Shown here: in pieces, positions 1 to 8,947 of the stretch
Numbering within the stretch: the first letter of the stretch is position 1
Layout of the letters: each line of letters begins with the position of its first letter
Source: Leucobacter sp. wl10
GTDB taxonomy: Bacteria; Actinomycetota; Actinomycetes; Actinomycetales; Microbacteriaceae
Reading direction: 5' to 3'
DNA length: 64,000 nt
Assembly (NCBI RefSeq): GCF_003569785.1
Contig: NZ_KZ983999.1
Coordinates: forward strand, 32,631 to 96,630
The notes under the pieces: model-generated
Database searches by the model: none
What the model was told of the DNA's origin: nothing
Seen by the model: only the letters and a program-made list of their open reading frames with translations
Translations under genes and position numbers: made by a program

Positions 1-52
1 GGCTGCACTCGGCCGGCGATCGGACGGCGATGGTCCGAAAGGAGTGGGGATC

Positions 53-628
53 GTGGCGCGCACGCTGGCCTTCGATCGCGCCGCCGCGGTGCGCGGTGCG
101 CGGGCCGTATTCTGGCGCGACGGCTACGCCGAGGCCTCCCTCCCCGCGCTGGAGGAGGCCACTGGGCTCAGCCGGTCGAGCATCTACAACTCGTTCGGCT
201 CCAAGCGCGGGCTGTTCGACGCCGCTGTGCAGAGCTACCTGGACGAGGTGATCCGCCCCCGACTGCGCCCCCTCCGGCAGCAGACGGTCGCCGCCGACGC
301 CGTGCTCGACTACCTCGACGGGCTGGGGGAGGCGTTCGCTCGCTTCGACGGGCTCCCCGGCTGCCTGCTCGTCAACACCGCAGGCACGCCTCTGGCGGAG
401 GAGGCCGAGGTGGCCCGGATCATCGCCGGCTACCGCGCCGAGCTGCGAGGGGCCATCGCCAACGGCATTCTGGCGCGCGGCGCTCACCTCGCCGCCGCGG
501 ATCGCGAGTGCCTCACGGAGGCGGTGACCGGCCTCGTCGTCGCCGCTTTCGCCCTCGTCCGGGTCGATTCCGAGCTGGCGATCGGCACGCTCCGGACGGC
601 GCGCGAGCTCGTCCTGTCCGTGCGCTGA
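53..628 (+). CDS. TetR/AcrR-family transcriptional regulator
   Basis: A 191-residue one-domain repressor. The N-terminal helix-turn-helix is clear, with the recognition stretch LEEATGLSRSSIYNSFGSK at about residues 34-52, followed by the usual KRGLFDAAV helix. The C-terminal ligand domain carries a GCLLVNTAG motif seen in one TetR subgroup. I chose the GTG at 53 because AAAGGAG at 38-44 is correctly spaced for it; a GTG three codons upstream (44) overlaps that site. The target and ligand are unknown. The neighbouring VKOR gene is 176 bp away and shows no shared operator, so control of that gene is only possible. Nothing recognisable lies in 629-804. Confidence 0.85.
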   Translation: MARTLAFDRAAAVRGARAVFWRDGYAEASLPALEEATGLSRSSIYNSFGSKRGLFDAAVQSYLDEVIRPRLRPLRQQTVAADAVLDYLDGLGEAFARFDGLPGCLLVNTAGTPLAEEAEVARIIAGYRAELRGAIANGILARGAHLAAADRECLTEAVTGLVVAAFALVRVDSELAIGTLRTARELVLSVR

Positions 629-804
629 CCCCGGGCTCCGCTTCGGCGTGTTCGACTCGGCCCGGCGACCGCCGCCTCCTCGTGGAACTGGGGCCGCCGG
701 CGTCTCCACCGCCGGCGTCGAACGCTGATCCGCGTGCTGCGAGTCTGCGACGTCGCGGTAGCGGCGCGCGGGTCGGTCGCAGGGCGCAGTGGGATAATCG
801 ATGC

Positions 805-1404
805 ATGACAGGTTCCGCCACAGCGCGCAAAAGCGCTCCGATCGCCTTCGCGATCTTCCTGATCGTCGCCGGAGCGCTGGGCTGGTGGGCGGCCTTCAAC
901 CTGACGGTCGAAAAGATCGAGCTCCTGAAAGACCCGGGCGTGGAGCTCGCCTGCGACTTCAGCGTGCTGGTGCAGTGCGGCAAGAACCTCGACTCGCCGC
1001 AGGGGGCGGTCTTCGGGTTCCCGAATCCGATCATCGGCCTCGGGGGCTTCGTCGCGCCGATCGCCGTCGGATTCGGGGTTCTTGCGGGAGCGCGCTATGC
1101 GCGCTGGTTCTGGATCGCCTTTCACGTCGGGATCGTGGGGGCGCTGGCATTCGTGGTCTGGCTCATCTCGCAGAGCATCTTCGTGCTCGGCACGCTGTGC
1201 CCGTGGTGCATGGTGGTGTGGTCGGTCACGATTCCCCTGTTCTGGGCCGTCACCTCGCACACCCTCGCCGAGTGCGTCTACGGTCGGGGGGTCGCCGTCG
1301 GAGCCTGGCTGCGCAGCTGGATCATCCCGATCACCATCGTCTGCTACGGCGTGATCGTCCTGTTGGCCCAGATCCGATTGAACGCCCTCTTCAGGCTTTA
1401 CTAG
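805..1404 (+). CDS. Vitamin K epoxide reductase (VKOR) family membrane protein
   Basis: A 199-residue integral membrane protein with about five hydrophobic helices. VKOR proteins reoxidise a DsbA-like partner and pass electrons to a quinone, driving disulfide formation outside the membrane. The active-site LCPWC motif (Cys132, Cys135) and the loop cysteine pair (Cys50, Cys58) expected for the family are all present. GATAAT at 793-798 ends six bases before the ATG, which suggests a leaderless transcript. The gene just downstream encodes a membrane-anchored thioredoxin-fold protein, the expected redox partner. Function assignment is by family. Confidence 0.88.
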   Translation: MTGSATARKSAPIAFAIFLIVAGALGWWAAFNLTVEKIELLKDPGVELACDFSVLVQCGKNLDSPQGAVFGFPNPIIGLGGFVAPIAVGFGVLAGARYARWFWIAFHVGIVGALAFVVWLISQSIFVLGTLCPWCMVVWSVTIPLFWAVTSHTLAECVYGRGVAVGAWLRSWIIPITIVCYGVIVLLAQIRLNALFRLY

Positions 1405-1438
1405 GTCGCCCCACATCTTTGCCGGGTATCTTGAAGCG

Positions 1439-2314
1439 GTGCCCGATCAGAAGATCCCCAAGAAGCAACGGCTGGCCGCAGCCCGCGAGCGCGTGCGGTT
1501 GGAACAGGAGAGGGAGCGCAGGCGCGCCAAGCGCAGGCAAGTGCTCATCCGGGCCGTCGCGACGGTCGGCGCGCTCGCCCTCCTGGCCGGCGTCGGCGGC
1601 ATCGTGTGGGCCTCCACGCGGCCGCCCGCTCCCGGGCCCGCGAACATGCTCTCCGGGGGAGTGGTGTTCACCGGCGGGGGAGGCAAGACCAGCGTCGTCA
1701 AGACGGCCGGGATGCCGGCGGGCAGCGATGCGGTGCCGACGGACCCGAAGAAGTCCTCGGCGCCGGCGCGCATCGTGACCTACATCGACTTCAGCTGCGA
1801 GTACTGCAAGGCGTTCGAAGGGGCGAACGCCCAGCAGATCGAGAAGATGGTCGCGCAGGGCGAGGCCACGCTGGAGGTGCAACCCGTCGCCATCCTCGGT
1901 GACTACTCGCTCCGTGCCGCGAGCGCGGCATCCTGCATGGCGGCCCTCCAGCCCGAGTCGTTCTTCGACATGCTCGCCGCGATGTACGAGAACCAGCCCA
2001 CCGAGGGCGGCCCCGGCATGACCAACTCCCAGATCCTCGACGTCTGGGCGGGCGCGGGGATCGACCCCTCGCCGCAATTGGCCTCGTGCGTGCGGAGCGG
2101 GCAGTACACGGACTGGATCCAAGCCCGCACCCAGAGCGTGGCCACCGACCCGAAGACGGTGAACCCGGCCACCGGAAGCTTCGGGACGCCGACGGTGTTC
2201 GTCAACGATGTGCGCTACGAGCCGCAGAACCTGAACGACCCCAAGGAGTTCGCCGCCTTCGTCGCCGCCAACCGCACGGACAGCAAGAAGAGCACTCCGA
2301 CCCCGTCGTCGTAA
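1439..2314 (+). CDS. DsbA-like thioredoxin-domain protein, membrane anchored
   Basis: A 291-residue protein with a basic, coiled N-terminus (residues 1-38), one membrane anchor (about 40-60) and an exported thioredoxin/DsbA fold. The redox motif is CEYC (Cys120, Cys123), and GTPTVFV near residue 250 supplies the cis-proline loop. It is likely the thiol oxidase or isomerase that the upstream VKOR protein reoxidises. The start is GTG at 1439; TATCTT at 1427-1432 lies six bases before it, consistent with a leaderless mRNA and its own promoter 34 bp after the VKOR stop. Serine/threonine-rich C-terminal tail. Confidence 0.85.
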   Translation: MPDQKIPKKQRLAAARERVRLEQERERRRAKRRQVLIRAVATVGALALLAGVGGIVWASTRPPAPGPANMLSGGVVFTGGGGKTSVVKTAGMPAGSDAVPTDPKKSSAPARIVTYIDFSCEYCKAFEGANAQQIEKMVAQGEATLEVQPVAILGDYSLRAASAASCMAALQPESFFDMLAAMYENQPTEGGPGMTNSQILDVWAGAGIDPSPQLASCVRSGQYTDWIQARTQSVATDPKTVNPATGSFGTPTVFVNDVRYEPQNLNDPKEFAAFVAANRTDSKKSTPTPSS

Positions 2315-2433
2315 GACTCTCAGCAGCCCTCGGCCCGCTCGGGGAGGTTGACCGATGCGGAGCGCTCACGATATGCCGAGCATTCTGAGGCCCGGCGAAG
2401 TGCTGCCTCTGACTTGCGCGTAGGGGTCGGCTC

Positions 2434-2566
2434 CAGCTCTCGGTGCGCACCTTCGCGGTATCGACCCCGACGATCGTGACGGTTTCGGTGTCGTTGCCCG
2501 GCTCGTCGATCCTGCTGCCGCTCTATGTTCAGCAGGTGCTCGGTGAGCCGGCCTGCATCGCCGGCG
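2434..2566 (+). pseudogene. Remnant of a DHA2-type MFS drug-efflux transporter
   Basis: An internal fragment with no start or stop. One frame reads LSVRTFAVSTPTIVTVSVS and, after a short step, LPLYVQQVLGE. This matches the middle of EmrB/QacA-like 14-helix transporters, where a fragment like RTFxxST precedes a helix ending in ILLPLYLQQVLG. Upstream bases 2411-2433 (DLRVG in another frame) may be a frameshifted continuation. The rest of the transporter is missing: the gene is cut off where the convergent gene ends at 2567. This is recognised by motif only. Confidence 0.55.
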
Positions 2567-4396
2567 TCAGCTCCCCTGTTCGGCGAGCAGCGCAAGGGCC
2601 ATGAGCAGCCCTCGGCCCACCGCCCCGCGCAGGGGAGGCGGCACGACGCGCTTGCCGCCGCCGACCTCGACGAGCCCGGCAAGCTCGAGGAGGCCGATCT
2701 TTCGGAGCGCCCGCGGCATGAGCCAGGCCGTCATGGGGTCCGCGGATTCCGCTTCGAAATCCTCGGGCGCGAGCGCCTCGAGCAGCCGAGACATGGCGAG
2801 GGTCGCGACTCCCCGCTCGAAGGTCCACGCGTCTCGGTGGAGCTCCTGGGTCAGCGTCTCGGCGACGTACACCGAGACGAGGATCTCGGCTCCATCGAGC
2901 GGCGGTAGGGCACCCGCGGCCCATGCCGGGGCCTCCGGGCCCGGCCGCATTCGCGTGGCTGTGCGCTCGAGCACGTCCGCCTGCTGCAGCGCCTCCCACC
3001 ACGCCGAGAGCATGGGCACATCGCGTGCCGCCTGCGCGTAGGTGACCTCGGGGGTCGGCAGCGGCTCGTCCAGGGCATCCGGGAGTTCGACGAGGTCCGC
3101 CTGCGGCGGCCGCTTGGCGACGCCCTCCGTGCGCACGCCGATCATTCCGGCGACCGCTGCGATGTCGGCTCGCCTGGGGGAGCCCGCCGCGGTGATGGCC
3201 CGCGACTCGCCGAGCCACGCGAGCAGCTCGCCGACGGCCGAGACGATCCGGGTCCGCGCGAGCGCAGCACGGCGTACGGCCGGATCCATGCCGTCCGAGG
3301 CCTCGAGTGCGTCGATGAGGGCGCCGGGGGCCGGGTTGCACTCGTCGATGGCGTTCTCGACGAGTTCCTGCGCCGCGACCCACTCCTCGACGTCATCGCC
3401 GGACATCGCCCTGAAGCGCGCGTAGTCGTGCAGCACCTCGAGGCACTCCTCGAGCGTCTGGGGGTCGTCGAGCTCGAAGAGCAGATCGAGCAGCGCGTCG
3501 ATGTCGTCGGGATCGTCGAGGTCGATGCCCTGCGACGCAGCGAGGCCGCACAGGGTCTCGAACACGACGATCACTGCCCTCGCACGCTCAGAGGATCCGT
3601 TGCCGGGTTCGGCACCCGTCTCCAGCCACCCGCCGAACTCCTCGATCAACGCGCTCGACAGCACAGGAGGGCCGACGGGAAGGCCGAAGGCGGAACCGGT
3701 CGCGGCGGGCGGGGCGGCGGATCGCGCGCCGCCGAGCAGGCGCTCAGCCGCATCCGCGACCCCGATGCCCTCGCGAACCGCGAGCGCGGCAACCGAGGCG
3801 GCGACCGCGAGCGCGGTTCCCTGCAGCACGAACTCGCCGCGGTGGCGCAGCACGAGACTGTCGAGTGAGTCGAAAGCGCGCCCCTTGCGAGACAGCGCGA
3901 GGATGTCGGTGGCGACCGCGCGGGCCGGGCCCTTCCACTTGGGCGCGCGGGCGCCGCGAAGCACCGCCTCCCACACCGGATCGGTGTGCCGGGTGTCGAG
4001 CAGCCCGAGGCCGGTCCCGATCACCTGGGCGGTGGACGGGCGGTCATCGCCCGGATCGGGCCGCAGCGCGGCCAGCATCGCCCGTGCCTCGGCGGTCCGC
4101 GACTCGATCAGCGCCGTGCTGAACTCGCGCAGCACCGCGATCGAGCGAGAGCGCTGCTCGCCTACGGGGGTGAACAGCTCGAGGTTGCGTCGCTCCGCCG
4201 CGCGCGAGAGGGCCTTGTTCAGGCCGTCGAGGTCCAGATCCTCGTCGAGATCGTCGAGGTCGAATCCGTCGGCGGCGAGCAGCGGGGCGAGCTCGTTCAT
4301 CAGCTGCGCGGCCATGCCGGGGCGGTGCACGACGCCGGCTCGCTCCATCGCCGCGCGAACCTCGGGGTTTGCGAAGGGATCCTCTGGTGCGGTCAC
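2567..4396 (-). CDS. Conserved-looking 609-aa protein of unknown function
   Basis: I do not recognise a domain. The protein is soluble, acidic and helix-rich, with an Asp/Leu-rich stretch near residues 44-58 (DLDDLDEDLDLDGL) and again around 300, where it becomes DLDDPDDIDALLDLLFEL. There is no signal peptide or membrane segment. The start is GTG at 4396, preceded by GAGGG. The gene is monocistronic, tail to tail with the MFS remnant and 83 bp downstream of the amidohydrolase stop on the same strand. Codon use is like its neighbours. Function is unknown. Confidence 0.75.
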   Translation of the reverse strand: MTAPEDPFANPEVRAAMERAGVVHRPGMAAQLMNELAPLLAADGFDLDDLDEDLDLDGLNKALSRAAERRNLELFTPVGEQRSRSIAVLREFSTALIESRTAEARAMLAALRPDPGDDRPSTAQVIGTGLGLLDTRHTDPVWEAVLRGARAPKWKGPARAVATDILALSRKGRAFDSLDSLVLRHRGEFVLQGTALAVAASVAALAVREGIGVADAAERLLGGARSAAPPAATGSAFGLPVGPPVLSSALIEEFGGWLETGAEPGNGSSERARAVIVVFETLCGLAASQGIDLDDPDDIDALLDLLFELDDPQTLEECLEVLHDYARFRAMSGDDVEEWVAAQELVENAIDECNPAPGALIDALEASDGMDPAVRRAALARTRIVSAVGELLAWLGESRAITAAGSPRRADIAAVAGMIGVRTEGVAKRPPQADLVELPDALDEPLPTPEVTYAQAARDVPMLSAWWEALQQADVLERTATRMRPGPEAPAWAAGALPPLDGAEILVSVYVAETLTQELHRDAWTFERGVATLAMSRLLEALAPEDFEAESADPMTAWLMPRALRKIGLLELAGLVEVGGGKRVVPPPLRGAVGRGLLMALALLAEQGS

Positions 4397-4479
4397 CCCT
4401 CGAGCCTAACGACATCGGCTGCTCGGGGCATCGGTGAGCGCCGGATCGCCCGCGCCGGAGCGCGGTGTGCTTCGAGCGA

Positions 4480-6159
4480 TCAGCGCGGATCGGCCCCGGC
4501 GGCGCGCGAGTAAGCCCGCTCGCCGCCGACCCAGGTCTCGTCGACGCGCGCCGTGTGCAGCTGCGCGGCGGGCAGGTCGAAGAGGTCGCGGTCGAGCACC
4601 GCGAGGTCGGCGTGGAAGCCCGGTCGCAGGTATCCGGTCGAGTGGTCGAGGTGGTTGACGCGCGCTGTGCCCTGCGTGTAGGCGTCGAGCGCCTGCTTGA
4701 GCGTGAGCTTCTGCGTTTCGGGGCCGAGCGGACGCCGGCGCTCGCCGGGCGCGACGCGGTTGACCGCCACGTGGATCGCCTGGATCGGATCGGGGCTCGA
4801 CACAGGCCAGTCGCTGCCGGCCGCGAGGTGGGCGCCCGCCGCTGCGAGTTCGCCGAAGGGGTAGTGGTGCTGCTCGGCGTCGTCGGCCAGGAACGGGAGG
4901 GTGAGGTCGTCGAGCTGATCCTCGTGGCAGGCCCACAGCGCCTGGATGTTGGCGGCGGCGCCCAGCGGGGCGAAGCGCACCGCGTCCTGCGGGCGCACCA
5001 CCTGCAGGTGGGCGAGGTGGTGGCGGTTGTCGGTGCGGCCGTTCTCGGCGAGCGCCTGCTCGAGTGCGTCGAGGGCCTCGGTGACGGCGCGGTCGCCCAG
5101 CGCGTGGAAGTGCAGCTGCACGCCCTCGCGGTCGAGGGCCGTGACGAAGCGGGTCATCTCCCCGGGGTCGAAGAAGGAGATGCCGCGGTTATCGGTCGCG
5201 CGTCCGTGACGGTCGCGGTAGCAGTCGTGCATGGCGGCCGTGAAGTTCTCGGCGACGCCATCGACCATCACCTTGACCGATGCCAGCGAGAGGCGCTCCG
5301 GATCGCACTGCGCGGCGGCCTCGTCACGGCGGGCGAGGATCGGGCCGAGCTGCGCCTCGCCGTCCTCCCGGTTCCACCACTGCGCACCGCGCACCCGCAC
5401 CTTGAGCGTCCCCTCGGCGACGGCGCGCAGGTAGACGGGCACCGTGTCGGGGCCGCCCATGAAGCGGCCCACCGCGGCGTCCTGCCACGCGGTGATCCCG
5501 AACGCGACGAGGTGCTTTTGAGCCGCGAGCAGGCCGGCGTACGCCTGCTCCTGCGTCGCTCGCGGGCGCACGCCGTTGAAGAGGTTGGCGGCTCCCTCGT
5601 GCGCCGTGCCGGCGGGAGCGCCGTCGGGCTCCCGCTCGAAGCGCCCGTCGGCGGGATCGGGCGTGTGCGCGTCGATGCCGGCGAGTTCGGCCGCGCGCGT
5701 GTTGAACCACGCGCCGTGGTGGTCGCGGTTCTCGAGCAGTGCGGGGCGGTCGGGCACGACGGCGTCGAGCATCTGCCGCGTCGGGGTGCCGCCGGGGAAG
5801 GCCTCCATAGACCAGCCCGCGCCGGTGATCCACGGGAGCTCCGGGTGCTCCGCTGCGTAGGCGCCGATGGCCGCGAGCGTCTCCTCCGCGCTCTCGCATC
5901 CCGAGAGATCGCAGCTCAGCAGTTCCAGGCCGGCGAGCACGGGATGGGCGTGGGCGTCCTGGAACCCCGGTACGACGAGGCGGCCGGCGAGATCGACGCG
6001 CTCCGCCGCGGTCTCGGCGAGGCGGGCCACCTCCTGCGGGTCGGTCGAGAGGATCAGTCCACGGCCCACGGCGAGCCCGCCGGGGCGCGGGCGATCCTCG
6101 TCTCCGGTGTAGATCCAGCCGTTCTCGAACACGACGTCTGCGCGGGGTGCACTGTTCAT
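4480..6159 (-). CDS. YtcJ-type metal-dependent amidohydrolase
   Basis: A 559-residue amidohydrolase of the YtcJ / N-substituted formamide deformylase family, hydrolysing C-N bonds in an unknown substrate. It has the N-terminal beta-sandwich (VFENGWIYTGD), the first metal motif DAHAHP near residue 70, and the late GSDWPVSSPDP aspartate loop near 455. The ATG at 6159 is chosen over an in-frame ATG at 6240 because GAGGAGG lies just upstream, and because the longer start would place the operator inside the gene. A TetR gene is divergent, and a palindromic operator overlaps the -35 of this gene. Confidence 0.85.
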   Translation of the reverse strand: MNSAPRADVVFENGWIYTGDEDRPRPGGLAVGRGLILSTDPQEVARLAETAAERVDLAGRLVVPGFQDAHAHPVLAGLELLSCDLSGCESAEETLAAIGAYAAEHPELPWITGAGWSMEAFPGGTPTRQMLDAVVPDRPALLENRDHHGAWFNTRAAELAGIDAHTPDPADGRFEREPDGAPAGTAHEGAANLFNGVRPRATQEQAYAGLLAAQKHLVAFGITAWQDAAVGRFMGGPDTVPVYLRAVAEGTLKVRVRGAQWWNREDGEAQLGPILARRDEAAAQCDPERLSLASVKVMVDGVAENFTAAMHDCYRDRHGRATDNRGISFFDPGEMTRFVTALDREGVQLHFHALGDRAVTEALDALEQALAENGRTDNRHHLAHLQVVRPQDAVRFAPLGAAANIQALWACHEDQLDDLTLPFLADDAEQHHYPFGELAAAGAHLAAGSDWPVSSPDPIQAIHVAVNRVAPGERRRPLGPETQKLTLKQALDAYTQGTARVNHLDHSTGYLRPGFHADLAVLDRDLFDLPAAQLHTARVDETWVGGERAYSRAAGADPR

Positions 6160-6195
6160 CGGGGCCTCCTCGGTCCTGTTCGATCCGTGGGGCAC

Positions 6196-6237
6196 AGGAT
6201 ACGCGGGGATCGCGATCGATGTCAATTGCATTGACAT
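6196..6237 (-). promoter_or_regulatory. Amidohydrolase promoter with overlapping palindromic operator
   Basis: On the minus strand TTGACA (6225-6220), an 18-bp spacer and TATCCT (6201-6196) form a good sigma-70-type promoter about 30 bp upstream of the ribosome-binding site. The -35 lies inside the perfect inverted repeat ATGTCAAT-TGC-ATTGACAT (6219-6237). A second TTGACA faces the divergent TetR gene on the other strand. This is the layout of a TetR repressor that controls itself and its divergent neighbour. Binding is inferred. Confidence 0.7.
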
Positions 6238-6359
6238 CATCGATGAGCCTCGGTTCGACCCCCTGCTACTACACTGAAACAGTGCGCACCGCGGTGCGGC
6301 CGCCGCGGAGGCCGGACGACTCGGACGGCCCGCGGGCAGAGCGGCGGACAGGAGGCGGG

Positions 6360-7016
6360 ATGGCGGCGAAGACGGGAAACAGGCGCGCGCGACTGGACCG
6401 GAGCATGATCGTGGACGCGATACTGCAGCTCGCCCGCGACGAGCCGCGCGCCCGGATCACCTTCAAACGCCTGGGCCAGGCTCTCGGCGTGGACGCCACG
6501 GCGATGTACCGCCACTTCCGCAACAAGGACGAGCTGACGCGCGCCGCCCTCGACCGGCTGAGCGCGATGGCAGTCGCCGACGCGGAGACCGTGACGGGCG
6601 ACTGGCGCGAACGGCTCGAGGCGCACCTCCTGCGCATCGCCGAGCTCAGTCTCGAACACCCGTCGATCGCGGCCGAGGGCGCGATCCTCGATCCTGTCGG
6701 GCCGGGCGACGTCGCCGGCGACGAGTTCGTGCTCGCGCGACTAAGCGACGCCGGGCTCGCGGGAGCGCCGCTCGTGCGTGCCTACGCCGCGGTGTCGGGC
6801 TTCGCGCTCGCGCAGTCCGCGGCGATGGCGCAGGAGGTCGTGGCCGGCCGCGGGGCGGCAGCGCGCGACGGATCGATTCCGTGGATCAGCACCTTCGGCT
6901 CGGTGGATCTGACGGACTATCCCCTCGTCAACGAGTACCGGGAGGCGCTGCTGTCCATAGACGGCATGACGGTCTACCGCGCGGGTATCGCCGCGATCCT
7001 CGACTCCGTTGCGTGA
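6360..7016 (+). CDS. TetR-family regulator, probable repressor of the divergent amidohydrolase
   Basis: A 218-residue TetR protein. The HTH includes FKRLGQALGVDATAMYRHFR at about residues 33-52 and a KDEL-containing helix after it. The C-terminal domain is typical in length and has no recognised ligand signature. I chose the ATG at 6360 because AGGAGG lies six bases upstream; longer frames would run back over the operator. It is transcribed away from the amidohydrolase, with the 8-3-8 palindrome at 6219-6237 between them, so auto- and cross-repression is the simplest reading. Confidence 0.87.
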   Translation: MAAKTGNRRARLDRSMIVDAILQLARDEPRARITFKRLGQALGVDATAMYRHFRNKDELTRAALDRLSAMAVADAETVTGDWRERLEAHLLRIAELSLEHPSIAAEGAILDPVGPGDVAGDEFVLARLSDAGLAGAPLVRAYAAVSGFALAQSAAMAQEVVAGRGAAARDGSIPWISTFGSVDLTDYPLVNEYREALLSIDGMTVYRAGIAAILDSVA

Positions 7017-7132
7017 TAGCGCCGGTGCGAGCCCGATCCCCGGTATCGGAGTGCCGCGCCGCGCCCGCCGCGCAGGCCGGGGCTAGGCTTGAAACGCCGG
7101 AGTGAGGCAACCGGCGGAACCGGAGGGCGAGA

Positions 7133-8473
7133 GTGGCACGGCAGCGGATCGGCGCGAACGACGACGACGCGGTCGAGCTGCTCAGGGCACTGATACGCGA
7201 GGCCTGCGTCAACGACGGCACTCCCGGCTCGGGCCAGGAGATCCGCAGCGTACGCGTGCTGCAGCGGTTCTTCGCCGCGGCTGTCGCTGCGGGCCGCGTC
7301 GAGACCCAGGTGCTCGAGTCGGCTCCCGGTCGCGCCTCGCTGATCGCGCGCGTGCGCGGCACCGATCCCTCGGCCCCGTCCCTGGGACTGCTCGGGCACC
7401 TCGACGTGGTGCCGGTCGATCCGGACGGCTGGAGCCGCAACCCCTTCGGGGGCGAGCTCGTCGACGGCGAGATCTGGGGTCGCGGCGCCGTCGACATGCT
7501 CTATCTGACCGCGGTCTTCGCCTGCGTGCTGCGCGAGGCGGCGATCGCGGCCGAACCGCCGCGAGGCGATCTCGTGCTGCTGGCCGTGGCCGACGAGGAG
7601 GCCGGCGGAGAGTACGGCATCCACTGGCTCGTGCGCGAGCACCCTGACGCCGTGCGCGTGAGCGAGGCGCTCTCCGAGTCGGGGGGCATGCGCATGGGAC
7701 GGCACGTGGCCATCGAGGTCGCCGAGAAGGGGTCGGCCGGTCGCCGCCTCGTCGTGCGCGGCAAACCGGGGCACGCCTCCATCCCCTTCGGCGCCTCGAG
7801 CGCGGCGTACCGCGTGGGCGACGTGCTGCAGCGGCTGGGCGAGGTCAAGCCCGCCGCGCAGCTGGGCGAGCTCTGGGACGCCTTCGTGGCCGCGCGCATC
7901 GACGACCCCGTGCTGGCCGAGCGTCTGCGCGATCCCGTCAGCATCGATGCGGCGCTGCCGCAGCTCGGCGGCATCGCCGGCTACGCGCACGCGGTCTCGC
8001 GCATCACCCTGTCGCCCACCGTGCTGCGGGCCGGGGCGACGCACAACGTGATCCCGGCGGTCGGTACGATCGACCTCGACATCCGAACGCTGCCCGGCAC
8101 CAGCGACGACGACGTCGACGAACTGCTCGCTGCGGTGCTCGGCCCGCTCGCGGAGGAGATCGAGATCCAGCGCCTGCGAGGCTGGGCCGCCACCGCGTCG
8201 AGCCCGAGCGAGCCGCTGTTCGGTGCTGTGGAGCGCGCGGTCGGGGCCGTCACCGGCTCGCCGGTCGTGCCGATCATGGCCGCGGGAGGGTCGGATGCCC
8301 GGGTGCTGCGCGAACTCGGAATCCCCGCGTACGGCTTCGGGGTGCTCGGGCCGACCTGGAGCTATGAGCGCTACCGGGAAGGCGTGCACGGCAATGACGA
8401 GCGCATCGATGCGGAGTCGATCGCGCTGTCACTGGCGGTGCTGCGACGGGTCGTGCGGGAGAGGGTCGGCTGA
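7133..8473 (+). CDS. M20/M25/M40-family zinc peptidase or deacylase
   Basis: A 446-residue metallopeptidase of the M20 clan, whose members release amino acids from peptides or acyl/carbamoyl amino acids. The motif GHLDVVPVD near residue 85 gives the first metal ligand, GRGAVDM near 120 the bridging aspartate and DEEAGG near 157 the catalytic and metal glutamates. The dimerisation/lid domain spans about residues 205-345. The start is GTG at 7133 with GGAGG upstream. It follows the TetR gene by 116 bp in the same direction. The substrate cannot be told from sequence. Confidence 0.87.
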   Translation: MARQRIGANDDDAVELLRALIREACVNDGTPGSGQEIRSVRVLQRFFAAAVAAGRVETQVLESAPGRASLIARVRGTDPSAPSLGLLGHLDVVPVDPDGWSRNPFGGELVDGEIWGRGAVDMLYLTAVFACVLREAAIAAEPPRGDLVLLAVADEEAGGEYGIHWLVREHPDAVRVSEALSESGGMRMGRHVAIEVAEKGSAGRRLVVRGKPGHASIPFGASSAAYRVGDVLQRLGEVKPAAQLGELWDAFVAARIDDPVLAERLRDPVSIDAALPQLGGIAGYAHAVSRITLSPTVLRAGATHNVIPAVGTIDLDIRTLPGTSDDDVDELLAAVLGPLAEEIEIQRLRGWAATASSPSEPLFGAVERAVGAVTGSPVVPIMAAGGSDARVLRELGIPAYGFGVLGPTWSYERYREGVHGNDERIDAESIALSLAVLRRVVRERVG

Positions 8474-8508
8474 CGCCGGCCCTCGGCGCTCGCCGCCGTG
8501 CGCGGTGA

Positions 8509-8871
8509 TCAGCCGAAGATGTCGCCGAGGAAGTCGAAGCGGCCCTGCTTCTTCCTGCGGTATCGGGGGTCGCCGTACCGGGGATCGCCGTGTCGCCGGT
8601 CGCCGGAGTGGTGGCCGTGGTCGTCGTACCGCCGGTCGTCATAGCGCGGATCGTCGTACCGCGGGTCAGCGTACTGCTGCGGCTGGGGGACAGGGGGGAC
8701 CGCGGCCTGCGCGGAGGCGCCCGCGGCCTCCGCCTCGGCCTGCGTGCGCTCGAGGATCTTGTCGAGCTCGCCGCGGTCGAGCCAGATGCCCCGGCACTCG
8801 GGGCAGTAGTCGATCTCGATGCCTTGGCGCTCGCTCATGAGCAGGGTGGTTCCGTCACTGGGGCAGTTCAT
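8509..8871 (-). CDS. Zinc-ribbon (zf-TFIIB) protein with an Asp-Pro-Arg-Tyr repeat tail
   Basis: A 120-residue protein. The N-terminus is a zf-TFIIB ribbon: CPSDGT (Cys3), then CPECRGIWLDRGELDKI at about residues 23-39. A proline/glutamine linker leads to a repetitive, charged tail with DPRYD/DDRRYDD units and a His-Asp-Arg run, ending in FDFLGDIFG. Proteins like this are common in actinobacteria and have no settled function. TACAGT (minus strand, 8883-8878) ends six bases before the ATG, so the mRNA is probably leaderless. The tail repeats are low complexity and probably disordered. Confidence 0.85.
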   Translation of the reverse strand: MNCPSDGTTLLMSERQGIEIDYCPECRGIWLDRGELDKILERTQAEAEAAGASAQAAVPPVPQPQQYADPRYDDPRYDDRRYDDHGHHSGDRRHGDPRYGDPRYRRKKQGRFDFLGDIFG

Positions 8872-8947
8872 GTTCTGACTGTAGCCCCGTTTGCTGGAAG
8901 GATCCCCGAAGAGTTCGCCCGGGAGCAGCGCTCTCCGCGGGGTCGCG

